A stretch of 64,000 nucleotides of DNA from Drosophila miranda. Its lineage: Eukaryota; Arthropoda; Insecta; Diptera; Drosophilidae. The translations under genes were made by a program, and so were the position numbers. Below, one piece after another: positions 23,845 through 34,927 of the stretch. The notes under the pieces were generated by a model, which saw nothing but the letters and a program-made list of their open reading frames with translations, was not told the DNA's origin and ran no database searches. The stretch's first letter is position 1. Each line of letters opens with the position of its first letter. Where the stretch lies: assembly GCF_003369915.1 (NCBI RefSeq), contig NW_022881614.1, positions 21,988,336 to 22,052,335 of the forward strand, written 5' to 3'.

Positions 23845-24275
23845 TTGGAAGGCAAAGGCTTTCAACAGATCCATCCTGAAGGGGCAGAACCGCTATTTTT
23901 CCAACGGCCCTCTTGAAGATGCTTGCTTGGGCGCAGCTGGCGGCTACGCTGAGATGTTCGTCGAACGCAGCGATCGGCGCTTCTTTACGAAGGCGGCTTG
24001 TCGTGATTACGTCTTGATCATCGGGAACCTCTGTAATTGCATAGAATGGCAGGAAATTTGGCAATGTAGAAATTGTTGAAAGTTGAATTTCATTTAGCGT
24101 GGATATGTAGGTTTTTAATGTATGGAAAAGTTCGCGCTGCAGTTCCTGATTCTCCGATCGCAGTTTTTCCACTTGCACCTGGCACTCGAGCAGCTGCTTC
24201 CTGCATTGCTGCTCTAAGTTTTGGTACTCCAGCGTTGTGGGTCGAAAATCGTCAATAGAGATGCACGAGGAATTT
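23845..24275 (-). pseudogene. Coiled-coil segment fused to BEL pol C terminus (BEL-2)
   Basis: Reads AFENSSCISIDD, then a heptad-like stretch (LECQVQVEKLRSENQELQRE), then FYAITEVPDDQDV, which matches BEL-1 LYAITESPDDLDV. It ends with FKRAVGKIAVLPLQ as in BEL-1. The coiled-coil part has no match in BEL-1. The same fusion occurs at 55943-56466 with a different upstream side, so the fusion predates the block duplication. The origin of the coiled coil is unknown. Confidence 0.7.
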
Positions 24276-24285
24276 TCAAAAGCGG

Positions 24286-26046
24286 CTAAAGCTGCCCGCT
24301 TATTCCAGAACCTATCAACAGATCGATACGCTGGGGCTTGGAGAAATTAGGATCAGCTAGTTTTAGATTATTCGGCATTGGCCAATCCTTTGCGTCTACG
24401 CCGAAGTTAGGCTGCATTTCCGTAATTGAGTTGGTGACAATTGCAGCGAAGGAAGCTCGATAGCTTGCGTCCTGGGATTGTACAACTATATGTACAGACT
24501 TGCTCGAAGGTAGAATGGAATCTCCGATTCCAGAGATGTGAACATAAGACGAGCGATGATCCAACTGCAACTGATCAGCAAGTCTAGATGTTACAAAGTT
24601 TGCCTGTGATGCAGAATCCAAAATGGCACGACATGGGATAAGTGCTCCATAACGATCTGTTACATGGACGAGGGCAGTAGGTAGCAACACGTTCTGGCTA
24701 GGCTGAGATTTCTGGATCGAGGGGGGAGGGCTAGAACACCCGCTTGCTAGAAGCACAGTCGCGGACTCTTGCTGGACCGATTCCTCGGCCGGTGAAGAGG
24801 AAGATGAAGCACCAGTTCCCGATGGAATGTGGAGTAGCGTGTGATGTTTGGCCTGGCAATGCCTGCAAAGTCCTGACCTGCACCTCTGCAATTCATGGCC
24901 TTTGTTGAGGCAGTTCAAACACAAGCGGCTCTTCTTTGCTTCTTTGTATCGTTCAAACGCAGAGAGATTCAGGAATGCCTGACATCTAGATATGAAATGC
25001 TCGGAGGAATTGCAATGGTTACATATGGGGTTAGGATGGTCGTTACTGTAGGTGATAAGGGTGACAGGATTGTCTTCTCCCACCTGTTGACTAGGACTTG
25101 TTGCCATGGCTGATCCCAAATTCTCCAGCATCCGACATCTCGCTTCCAAAAATGAGGCCATGCTTGACCACCGAGGCAATCCTGACGTCGGCAAGTTCTC
25201 TTCCCATTTCTCCTTTGTTTTGTGGTCCAGTTTCGTGCCTATGATGAAGATCAGCAACCCATCCGAAATCTCCTGCGGGGTCGCCAAGGTCTGAAGTGCA
25301 CGCAAGTGCGAATTGATTTTGTCGCTGAGCGCGCGCAAGCCGATAGCTGAGCCCTTCTCCACCCCTTGCAGCCCGAAAATAGCCTTGACGTGTGCCTGAA
25401 AATGTAACAGTTTATTATCGAATCGCAACATTAGCAAATTCAACGCCTTGTCGTAATTCTCCTCAGAAAGTTCCAAGGAACGAATCGTATCCAGCGCAGC
25501 ACCATCTAGACATCCATGAAGATATTGGAATTTTTCGATGATTGGTATACGATGGTCTTTGTGCACCATTGTCGAGAACATCGAGTGGAATTCTGGCCAA
25601 TTCCCCCCAAATCGCGGAAGCTGCAACTCGGGCATTCGAGAACGGCCTATACTATTATAGGCGAACAACGACGAATTCCCCTCGAGAGTATGCCGAGCCG
25701 TTGAATTGGCAACATTTACCGTGCGAGCAGCCATCAACTCCCGCGACAGCCTGGACCTAACCTTGACATAAACACTCGAAAAGTCCAGCCGGGCATCATG
25801 GGCTAACTGCAGGAAATCCAGCCTTTCAAGGCTCGTTTGAGCGGCATCGAAATCCGCATTCATTCGCTCGATCTGCTCTAAGCGAGCTTGAAGTTCTGCC
25901 TCATCTAACTCGGCAAGCTCTTCCTTGGTGAGAAAGCGATCCATGGCCTTTAGTTGGCGCGCGATGGACTCGGCCTTGTGCTTGTAGAAATCTACATCAC
26001 TCGGCATTGATGCGTTCGCGACATTGGTAGGCTCAGGTGCTGCCAT
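24286..26046 (-). pseudogene. BEL-2 gag and protease N terminus, open 586 codons
   Basis: Starts with the same MAAPEPTNVANAS as BEL-1 but stays open through both knuckles (CNHCNSSEHFISRC, CLNCLNKGHELQRC, CRHCQAKHHTLLH) into the protease (ILDSASQANFVTSRL). It thus shows the undamaged Gag-protease layout that BEL-1 lacks. It ends at LIGSG, where an internal deletion joins it to unrelated sequence and a stop. The product might still be stable as a Gag-like protein, but there is no 5' LTR promoter next to it. Confidence 0.85.
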
Positions 26047-26412
26047 GTTGAGGTTTTAAAAGAGTCACTCAGCACGACCGAAAAAGACACCCTGTATACG
26101 TATAAACGTGGGAACCGAAAGCAAAGGGATTACAGCTAATGCCTTTAGCTGTGCGGCTGTGCGAGCTGTCCGATTCCGCTTTGTACTCCGCTTGTGTGTA
26201 TTAGTGAGTTCGCTGCACTGCCTACCGCACTGCACTGACCGAATTGTCGCGACAGAGAAATTAATAGCCAGCAATGCGTGTATGTAGGTGTATGTAAGTG
26301 TGTTTTAGCACCGAATTGTGCTTAGCCGCCGAAAATTTGCTAGGGCTAACGAATGTCGATCGCGAATGATTATTAATTGACACTGCAACTCAGAGCAGCA
26401 GAGCAAAAGAAA

Positions 26413-27549
26413 CGAGGGGAACGTTGTGAGTTGCTACGGACACCGCAACTCTACAGTTATACCCGATACTAAGTCAGTATGGCTCTCCTCCGGCAGATGC
26501 CGCTAATATTAAACGACACGACATAGAGTGCGTGCGACAGAGACAGAAAATCAGTCTGAGCGTGACGTCACGCGCTGCGTAGCCACTGCAAATTGATTTG
26601 TTTCCCTTGGCTATAAAAATTATCTGATCTGATCCAGATTCAGCAATCAGATAGATATGGTCGTTATCTATGATTCTGCGTTTTTAGTTTTCTCGAATCT
26701 GCAATATTGTGCATGCAACAGATTTTCGTTCTTTGTGTAGGCGGAAGGGGGTGGGGCGAAATTTTGAGAAATACGTTTTATTGTGAGATCTAACAGGAGT
26801 GCGGATACTAAATTTGGTTACTCTAGCGTTAATAGTCTTTGAGATTTGTGAATATCCCCAGATTTTCGTCCTTTGCGGGGGCGGAAGGGGTGTGGCGAAA
26901 TTTTGAAACAAACTCGTCTCGGTACGATATATTAGGAGTCTGGATACCAAATTTGGTTGGTCTAGCTTTTATAGTCTCTGAGATCTAGGCGCTAATGTTT
27001 TACTCTAAGCAAAGCCGCCTGTGCTACGTGTGTGTTAGAGAGAGACAGGGCGAGAAAAAATGAAATTGTTTTCTTGATGCTGGCTATAATAATAATACGA
27101 TCCAATTCAGATTCTGCAGTCTAAAAGATATGGTCATTCTCTACGATTCTGCGTTTTTTGGTTTTCTCATATCTTTAAAATTGTGGATGCCACAGATTTT
27201 CGTTCTTTGTGGGGGCGGAAGTGGGCGGGGCGAAGTTTTGAAATATTTTTGTAGCAGTCACATATCACAGAAGTCTGGATACAAAACATCGTTGCTCTAG
27301 CTCTTATAGTCTTTGAGCACTAGGCGCTGAAGGGGACGGACAGACGGACAGACGGACGGACGGACAGACGGACAGACGGACGGACGGACAGACGGACAGA
27401 CAGACATGGCTCAATCGACTCGGCTATTGATGCTGATCAAGAATATATATACTTTATGGGGTCGGAAACGATTCCTTCTGGACGTTACACACATCCATTT
27501 TCACCACACATCTAATATACCCCAATACTCATTTTGAGTATCGGGTATA
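26413..27549 (+). mobile_element. ISY/DINE-1-type repeat, copy 5
   Basis: Full-length copy, from CGAGGGGAACG to CGGGTATA, somewhat more diverged than copies 3 and 4 (for example GGTACGATATATTAGGAG). It has the longest mixed GGAC/AGAC tract (about 27336-27404). It is inserted at the right border of BEL-2. Confidence 0.8.
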
Positions 27550-28732
27550 ATTACGTTATATTTTTAAACTTTCAGCTTTTTCAATGTTTTGCGGTCTACA
27601 CAATTACTGCTAAGAACTTTTAACTAACTCTTAAGTCATTCCTTCTTTGAATGTAGATAAGTTAAGCGAAATCTACTTTCCCCTCCCGATTCGCGGGTAA
27701 ACGAACGCAAGTCCGGCCCACAGTTTACAGCATTTTCATTGTTATCCATCTCTCTAGCCTTACCTTACCCTCTATGTTACACTTGGCTTGTTTCCCAGAG
27801 GCCAATGCCGGCTAGCTGTCGCCCCCAGGGCTGGGTAGTTCCCCTTGCCCGCCAAATGTAGACAAAAAAGGAGACATACTACTTCTCGGGACATCAAAAC
27901 TAACAACAACCTAACAACAACAAAGAAAATCATAAACAGACGGCTATCAAGTGGGTGAAGCTTGGGTGTTATCACTTCGCGCTCCCGCCCTACCTGTGAC
28001 CAAACACAACGTTCATTTTGGCCACCCTCTGCTGGAACGGTAACGGCTGGCCTAATCCATGGCTTACGCCACGCGTCCTCCCTCTATTTTAAATTTAATG
28101 CATCATGCTTCAATATATATCCAAGCTTTAATAATCTTAAATTGACAATTTCATCTTTCTCATTAATAAATAGCTATACTCAAAATTATCACTAACCACT
28201 AAGAAACACCAAAACGTTCGACACAAAGGCAAACAAGGAAATAACTGCTGAAATTTCGTTCAACCAACAGGGATACCCTCACCCATACGTAATGGAATAT
28301 GTGTAGTTGACTGGATCCAGTTAATTTAACTCGGGCCCCTACGGAGACTTAACCTACCAAGAGCTCTTGTTAAGGGTCCCCGGGACATAAACAATAAACA
28401 ATATTTTTTTCACAAATCGGTCGACCAAATACGGTGGACTGATGGGACCCCCGCGGCACCCACTAAGGGTTAATCTTCTGGCACTGAACAGCTGATCGCA
28501 GATTTAGGTTCGTGAAAGGTGTTGGTGTTTTTACATATTTTTTTTCAATGTGCGTTAAACGGTTTAAGCTAATACTAATTACTAAATAAAGAACAACACA
28601 CGGAACAAAATAACATTTAATGTGGAACGGTGTTTGGAGTGCGGATTATGTTTTTTTTCTTTAAATTCAAACGACGTGGGCGATCGCTGGCCGTGGCCGG
28701 TCAGCCCTAAACTTAAATAGGTCCGAGTATAC

Positions 28733-28754
28733 GTGTGCGCGTGTGTGTGTGTGT
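28733..28754 (+). repeat. (GT)n microsatellite
   Basis: Alternating GT run with GC interruptions. Confidence 0.8.
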
Positions 28755-28850
28755 GAATAGGGTTTCGGGGTTGTTACCTGGTGAATGAGACCAAACGTGT
28801 GGCACGCACTGGAAGGCGATGCAACGATCGTGCGGTGTGTATAAAAATTA

Positions 28851-28874
28851 TGCAAACGCCGTCGGTTCTCGACT
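28851..28874 (+). repeat. 24-bp direct repeat, first copy
   Basis: TGCAAACGCCGTCGGTTCTC followed by GACT; repeated exactly at 28944-28967, 93 bp downstream. Confidence 0.85.
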
Positions 28875-28943
28875 ATATACAATAATATAATTGCACATTT
28901 ATTTCCTTATCTTAAGCAGGTTGATTATAAATTATACAAATTG

Positions 28944-28967
28944 TGCAAACGCCGTCGGTTCTCGACT
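28944..28967 (+). repeat. 24-bp direct repeat, second copy
   Basis: Exact repeat of 28851-28874, with 69 AT-rich bases between the two. Confidence 0.85.
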
Positions 28968-29206
28968 TTTTTGTTTATTATTATTATAACTAAAACAATG
29001 ATGTATCTAAATATACAATATAAGAAAAAATATATATTTACTAAAATAAATATGCTTAAATATAAATGGAATTGGTTTTACATATATTTCAAATCAATTG
29101 TCAATCGCCCGCTTTCCGACGGGAATCTGCAAAGCAAAAATTTAGATGCCGGTCGCACCTTGAATACTCTCATGGACAATACCCATAAATTTTCTAATTC
29201 AATTGT

Positions 29207-29271
29207 AAAGACAACATTAGGTTAGGTTAGGTTAACCCGGACGGCCCTCAGCGGGGCCAAAGACAACATTA
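29207..29271 (+). mobile_element. 39-bp insert with TTAGG units flanked by a 13-bp duplication
   Basis: AAAGACAACATTA occurs at 29207-29219 and again at 29259-29271. The 39 bases between them start with GGTTAGGTTAGGTTAACCCG and continue with a GC-rich stretch. A duplication of this size is typical of target-primed retroposition, so the insert is probably a severely 5'-truncated retroposon read on the minus strand, with the TTAGG-like repeats as its 3' tail. Confidence 0.7.
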
Positions 29272-29416
29272 AGACAAAAGTAATTTTGAGTGTAATAAAC
29301 TTTAAAATTTATGTACATATGTACATATGTACTGAATGGTTAGTGTCAGCATCGAATTCATGCTCGGTTGCCTTCAAAATCTAGATGTCGAAAAAAGGCA
29401 TGTAAAAAAGGGATAA

Positions 29417-29869
29417 CGGAGGTTTTTTACACTGGTGCTTCCATGGGGCTTATATGAAAACAGGGCGAACATTTTTGAAACGTACACATGTCCCCTTCAG
29501 GTGTCGCCTTTGGTAAAGAAGTTAGTGAAAATTGGTTAAACTTATTTTACAATCAATTCCAATGAAAAGGAATATTTAAAATTGTGTGGTGTAGAAAATG
29601 AATTTATCAATCGGATAAAATTACGTTTTAAGAGCTGAGGGTCGTAGCTAGTAATATTAAACCGAATATTAAAATACGAGGAAATGTACAATAGAATCGT
29701 CAGTAGACTTAAGGTATTTTTTGGTATATTTTTGAGGGCTGCCATATATTTTATCCATAAGACCGCGATAGATCAGGTCACAATGAAACACACTCAAACG
29801 AAGCGAAGCGTTGGTATAAAAGTGACAATTTATTTTAATGTAAGAATTCCGAACCGAACGAATGACAAA
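29417..29869 (+). promoter_or_regulatory. 5' flank and promoter of thr copy B
   Basis: Homologous to 6110-6487, with about 40 bp near 29475-29515 that copy A lacks. The Motif 1-like element is AGGTCACAATG (29775-29785), altered at one core base from the copy A form. A TATA-like TATAAAAG lies at 29815-29822, where copy A has TAAAAAAG. Just before the coding sequence there are about 37 bp not found in copy A, and the expected ATG reads GTG. Confidence 0.6.
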
Positions 29870-32829
29870 GTGTCTGCCGATATAGTGAAACAGTTGAAAG
29901 GCACTCGATCCGATGTTGAGGCTGCGACCACGACAATTAAGCTGAAATTCAAGGAATTCAGCAAGGGCATCGGGATAAACAACGCCTCCTTTCCGCTAAG
30001 ATATGAGTTGAGCGTGTTGCGCCAGCTGTGTCTCGCCTTGAAGGACAATCTGCACCAGCATGACGATCTCTACTGCGACATTGCGGCCACCATGGTACCA
30101 CACGTGGAGCCCTACGAGGAGAAGCCGAGCCTGTGGGAAGCTCATCTAACGAGCCTGCGGTACATACATCATGGGCTTTGTCAGGAGGTAAGTTGAAGAA
30201 CCAAATGCTTGCTAGCTGGTATCCTAATTGTACGGGTGCTTCGCAGAAATCCCTGACAGAATGCCAGAAAATGTACGGCCTAGTCCGATCGCAGCCCTGC
30301 CGCCTGCAAGGGGAGGCTGACTACAAGTTTTATTTGGACATCCATCTGACGCACTTCAATGGCATTCACTTGCAAATGCAGAAGGAGACGTTGCCCATCG
30401 CCGCCACAGATCAACTATATTACGCCTTGGAGGCAATGGGTGTCCTCTTTGACACCATGCGCCAGCGTAAAGTGGCAAAGAATGCGGCTCTCCTGGTCCA
30501 GCTGAATGATGCCCTGTTCAGCAAGCGAAGCAAAGCCTTTCTGATGTACCTGAGCGCCCTTCCGCCCGAGAGCACGACGAAAATGTACGACCCGCTTCTC
30601 AAGCTCCTGAGCTGCAGCTGGGCCACACCCAGCTCTGAGCTGACTACTCAATTCACGGAGTATCTGGGCCTGGTTCTGGCACTGATGCAGATCGACATGT
30701 TTTCCATAGAAGCGCCGCTCGAACAACAGCTGGCACTGAAGTTGCTGCGCATTTGTCGCGACCTGTACAAGGACGTCTCGCCGCAGAACTACTCCATCCA
30801 GCTCTTCTACTACTATGTCAAGCTGTTGTACGTGCGCGAGGCTACGGCGGACTTCAAGCGGACTTACATCGATCTGTGCAAGAAGTTCGTCTACTTCTTC
30901 GAGCACAAGGGCGCGACGCACGCCAAAGAGCAGTGGTTCATGGACCTGCTGGTGTTCTTCCAGCGCCTGCAGACGCTGCTTCATCAGAGCAGCAACAAGC
31001 CTCCCTTAGACATTTTTTGGCAGCAGCTCGAGGGCGACGACAGTCCCGAGGTATACACCGCCCACTTTCAACTGCTGCATGGCTGCCTTGGGCTGACGGT
31101 GAACGTAGTGAGGAGTCCGCTGGGGACCAGCTGCTCCAACGAGGCCTGTAAAAGCATTCGCAGGCATTGCCTTCTCTCCTTCGGGATGTGCGCCCTGGAA
31201 GCTTACATTAACTGGCGGCCGACGACCGAACAGAAGGCGGACAAGGTACGTCTGCCACAGCTGGAAAACCTTTTACGTAATGAGCTTTCTCTTCAGGCAC
31301 CCCATAAGCCGCTCTTGGGCATTCTTGGCTACACCTTGGACGTGGCCAAGAGCATGAAGTGCCTGGGGCCCTCCGCCATGGAGCTAGTCAAGCTGGTGCG
31401 TCTACTGGCACTCGTGGCCGAAAAGGTAGCGTGTCCCGAACAAATGTCCCTTGTGCTGGCCTTCTTGGAGCCCTTGCAACATCTACAACCGCTCATCACC
31501 AGCCAGGATATGCTTAGTGTGCTCCGGCGAATCTACAAAGCCAGTGTCCACTGCAATAGCTCCGACTTGGCCAACCGTCTGCAGTCCACCTACCTTGCGG
31601 CCCAAACGAATCCCTCGCGGTTGCGTTCACAGCTCTTCGTCCACTACCAATGCCATACCAATGCCAATAATACGGAGAAGTGCGTCTACGAGTGGCACGA
31701 GTCCAGTCCTATGACCCAAAAGAAACAGCTATACGATGTGGATCTGTTGGCCGTGCTGCACTTCCTGAGTGCGCCGCCCGTACCCCTGCTGCAGTCGCTA
31801 CTACGCTGCCGTCACAATGACTACCACCTGGTTCTCCTGGCACGCAAGATGCGCACCGACAGCGAGGTGGTGCGTCAGTGCGAGGAACTGCGCTCCCAGC
31901 TGCAAAGCACGGCCCTCAAGCAACCGCTCAGCCGCATGCAACAGCTGGCCATTGGCCATACCAGTATCAGTGTGCTGCTGGAGGCTTTGGAGGCACAGAA
32001 GACAAAGTTCTCGATCAAGGAGACGGCCGAGAACAGCCTGGAGGAGTTAATCGTCAAGAACAACTTGCTGGGGCTCAACATTAAGCGGGAGCATCGCCTG
32101 GTGGAGTTTGCCACATCAGCCATCGCTGGCTTCGCGCCCCTCGACTGCGACGATACACCAATCGACTGGGAAGCCCTGATCGACGATGCAGTTGCTGCAG
32201 CCATGGCTCTGTCCACCATGGGCTACATGGCGCAGGTCGATGAAGCCTGGCTGCTGATAATCAGGATTGGGCAAATGCTGGACGAGAGATTCACCTACCT
32301 GCGAGCCCTGACCCACTTCCTGGGACAAGACCATCTGAATTCTAACCAGCAGCTCCAACTCTCCGAGGAGGTGGATCGAGCGCAGGAGCTGCTCGACGAT
32401 ATGTGGCCTCAGCTCCAAAACGGATGGTTCTTTAAGCGCCAACATACTATAGTGATGCTCTGCCTCTGCCACATGGCCAGCTACTATGCGCGGCAGGACT
32501 GTCTGTGCCACGCCCAGCTGCTGTTGCTGCAAGCCGAGGAGCTGCGCGCCCAGTTCGATGAACGAGTGGGCAAGAGCGATATTGTGCAGATCACAATCCA
32601 GACAGTTCGCTTTCGATTGGAGTACCTGCGGAAGAAGCGGTGCAGCAGCCTGCCTAGGAGGCCGACGCCCCTGCGACAGCTAGACACGTTGGTCGACAGC
32701 GTGCGCAACTACAGCACAGTGTCCAGCGTGGACCTGGGAGCCCTGCAGCTGTTGCTGGCTGACCTCGTGCGGGAGAGCATCGGATCATGTGGATCTGAAT
32801 GCCTGCCAGACGATCGAGATAAGCGATGA
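29870..32829 (+). pseudogene. thr: three rows (thr), copy B: long open frame, C terminus lost
   Basis: Exon 1 to 30187, intron 30188-30246, exon 2 30247-31245, intron 31246-31296 (51 bp), exon 3 to the stop at 32829. Spliced, the frame is open for about 950 codons; fly Thr is roughly 1,380 residues, from memory. The start codon is GTG at 29870-29872; an in-frame upstream ATG at 29783 could extend the protein by about 29 residues. A deletion of about 1.0 kb near 32780, with a 2-bp overlap, fuses LLLADLVRES out of frame to the tail, giving ten-odd foreign residues and a stop. Since Thr binds separase mainly through its N-terminal part, a truncated product might still bind; that is inference. 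Confidence 0.85.
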
Positions 32830-33169
32830 CGATGCTGCTTCGGTTTCAGCTTTGACTCCGGCTCCCTCTCAACTGAAACGATCCCAATCTGTGCCAGCCA
32901 AGGCCACAAAGACACGCTCCGCTAGAATTGGTAGCCAACTAAAAGTACCAGAGATCATCGAATTGGACGATACCATGGATGAGACGCCTTCCACCTCATC
33001 GGCAGCCTCAGTGAAGCGGTATCCGACCAGTGATGCAAGGAGCACTCGTGCCCGCAACAGGCAACTCGAGGAAACGCCAGCGACCACGCGGGGACGACCA
33101 CGTCGGAAGGTACCGGAGCCTGCACCCCAGCAGGAGACAGTCAGCCTTAGGCGGCGACAAAGAAACTGA
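32790..33169 (+). pseudogene. thr: thr-B C-terminal tail, out of frame
   Basis: The sequence after the deletion matches the copy A tail almost exactly: VDLNACQTIEISDDDAAS, LKVPEIIELDDTMDETPS, and RRKVPEPAPQQETVSLRRRQ at the end. It cannot be reached in frame from the upstream exon. The tail is acidic then basic, low in complexity, and likely disordered. Confidence 0.85.
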
Positions 33170-33295
33170 TCAGAACTGACACGTGCATAGGTTTATAATA
33201 GTTTATAGTTAATAGTTTTTTGTAGCTTGTCCTTATTCCATTTGATTGTGTATTTATAAACGTTATGGCAAGGAGATCGACCTTCTAAAATGTTC

Positions 33296-33441
33296 TTATT
33301 GCTTGAGCACGGGCATCAGCGAACTCTTGCAGATGTCCTGGACCCACTGACCAAACTGAATCCGATTCTGTCCGTGGTCGAAGAAGCCAGCGCCCGACTT
33401 GCAGCCCTCCTGGAACTTTCCCACATAGCGCTTTCCGTTTG
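33296..33441 (-). pseudogene. MORN-repeat gene, copy B, last exon only
   Basis: The minus strand encodes NGKRYVGKFQEGCKSGAGFF, then DHGQNRIQFGQWVQDICKSS and LMPVLKQ with a TAA at 33296-33298. It supplies the 40 bp missing from copy A and so shows the intact form of this exon. The intron and all upstream repeats are gone; the Gypsy LTR begins at 33447, five bases beyond the splice acceptor. Confidence 0.8.
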
Positions 33442-33446
33442 CTGAA

Positions 33447-34260
33447 TTGGTATCTTAAGTCTATCTTACTCTATTCCGACTCCGGTGCGGGTCCTCCTCG
33501 TGGTTCTCCTCTGTGGTTCGATGAGCGTGGCGCTCCCTGGGCCCCCCACGGCGTCGCCGAGCGTGGCACCGCCGGCTCTACTGACTGGGGCTAGCGATTC
33601 TTGGCACGTGGCCCAAATCCGCCTCTCAGTCAGGCGACTGACGCGTTCGCTCTCACTCGACTCCCTTGGCTTTGCGGCCCGAGGGTGCCTCACTCCTGGT
33701 GGGTTGCGCGTCAAGCGTGGCACCGTTGGTTCAAGGGATTGGGGTCTTTGGCTCTTGGCTTCACGCTCGAGTCCGCCTCTCAATCCTCACACAACGTGTT
33801 CGCTTTCTAACGCTCTTTTCCCTTTGCTTGGTCTCACTCTTGTCACTCACTGTGCACTTCACTCTTGCTAGCTCCGTTTGCTGACTGTCCCTTGTTCCTG
33901 GTCGCGGCCCTCCTCTTATAGGCTCGCTTCTGCGTCAGCGCCGCCGATGCCGCCTGGCGCTAACGGCACTTTCCGCCATGCGGTGCCCGCATTTTTCCAT
34001 CGGCGTTCCTTCATTCCCTTGTCGCTTTCCAACGGGACCTGGCTGGTGGCGTGATCTCATGACCATATTTGGTCATGCGCTGGGCCACTGCCGGCCCGAT
34101 CCCGTCATCCCGCGGCTCTCTCTCCAGGGGTCCTCCCCTCTCATCTTGGGTCCCCGGAGAGCTCTCCTCGGGAATTCGCCGCCTCCGGATATCCCCGGAT
34201 AACGGCCGTTAGCGCTTAACCCTGCACTGCCCCCTACGTGTGGGAATACCTTTCCTCACA
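33447..34260 (-). repeat. Gypsy LTR, left, truncated at its U5 end
   Basis: Reverse of 51430-52243. It lacks the last ~143 bp of the 957-bp LTR. It ends at 34260 with CCTCACA, the complement of the LTR start TGTGAGG. Confidence 0.9.
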
Positions 34261-34280
34261 CTTCCCCCTTTCTTTTGTTG
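34261..34280 (-). other. Polypurine tract of the left Gypsy copy
   Basis: Minus strand AACAAAAGAAAGGGGGAAG directly before the LTR start, as expected for the plus-strand primer of the element. Confidence 0.85.
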
Positions 34281-34927
34281 GCGGAAAACCCCGGTTTTCC
34301 GCGTCCCAGGTTTGGGATGCTTCAAAAGCCCCGCGCGACCGGTGCGCGTGCTTTGTTCTCGACCCGGGTGCCCCCTGGCGCCCTCTTTCGGCTTCACGCC
34401 TTGCGGTGTTGCCGTACCTCTCCGATGAGCGCGATCGATTCGATTCCCCCTTACCGATAGTTCGCATAGGAGCTTTTTCCCTTTGCCCCGCCCGGTATAG
34501 GGTACGGTCGCTATTCTGACCTACTCGATATGACACAGCGTTGCCCTTACGCTCCACTCGATACAGCGTAGGGTCGTTTCTGTGCTCTACTCGATATGTC
34601 GCAGCGTGCGTATTCTACTTCCGGATCGCGAATTCCTCAATGGACTGGAAACGTACCATTTTCTCGCGATGCCGGGTGTTTTCTTTGTTTACCTTGTGCG
34701 CGTCTGGTTTTTTCTACTACCCTTCGCTGGGCCGCCTGCTTTCCGCCGGCCCTCTGGATGCTTCGGGTAAGTTTTTCCTCCCGATTCCCCGCTGTCCCTC
34801 TGCTGCAAGGTAAGACCATGTTTTTTCTTTAAAACACCCCTTTTTTTTTGGTTTTTTTTCCTTTTTTACTTGTTCTTGTTTTAAGTTACTTTCTTCTCCA
34901 TTCTTCTTCTCTACTCTTCTTTTCTCC
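34281..34927 (-). other. 3' untranslated region of the Gypsy element
   Basis: Non-coding, between ORF3 and the polypurine tract; also present forward at 42751-43305 (partial) and 50724-51411. It contains several ATATCGAGTAG-like short repeats near 34520-34600. Confidence 0.6.

Larger units (their letters stand above)
23777..26412 (-). mobile_element. Rearranged BEL/Pao element (BEL-2)
   Basis: On the minus strand from right to left: leader (26395-26047), gag plus protease N terminus (26046-24291), a fused coiled-coil segment (about 24275-24070), the extreme pol C terminus (about 24070-23845), and the beginning of the 3' LTR (to 23777). RT, RNase H and nearly all integrase are missing, and the 5' LTR is gone. 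The LTR is cut by the ISY pair after only about 60 bp, and 13 bp around its start are deleted. Confidence 0.85.
27550..29206. other. Unassigned AT-rich DNA between ISY copy 5 and block B
   Basis: No convincing gene. It contains a (GT)n tract at about 28733-28754 and a 24-bp direct repeat (28851-28874 and 28944-28967). None of it matches other parts of the window, so it may be host intergenic DNA or an element I do not recognise. Confidence 0.4.

Noticed and set aside
29220..29235. TTAGG repeats considered as telomere sequence
   Set aside because: Only three units, inside a short insert with a target duplication, and Drosophila telomeres do not use this repeat.
33485..33871. 128-codon frame within the left Gypsy LTR
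   Set aside because: It lies in LTR sequence, is not conserved as a protein between LTR copies, and has no recognisable domain.
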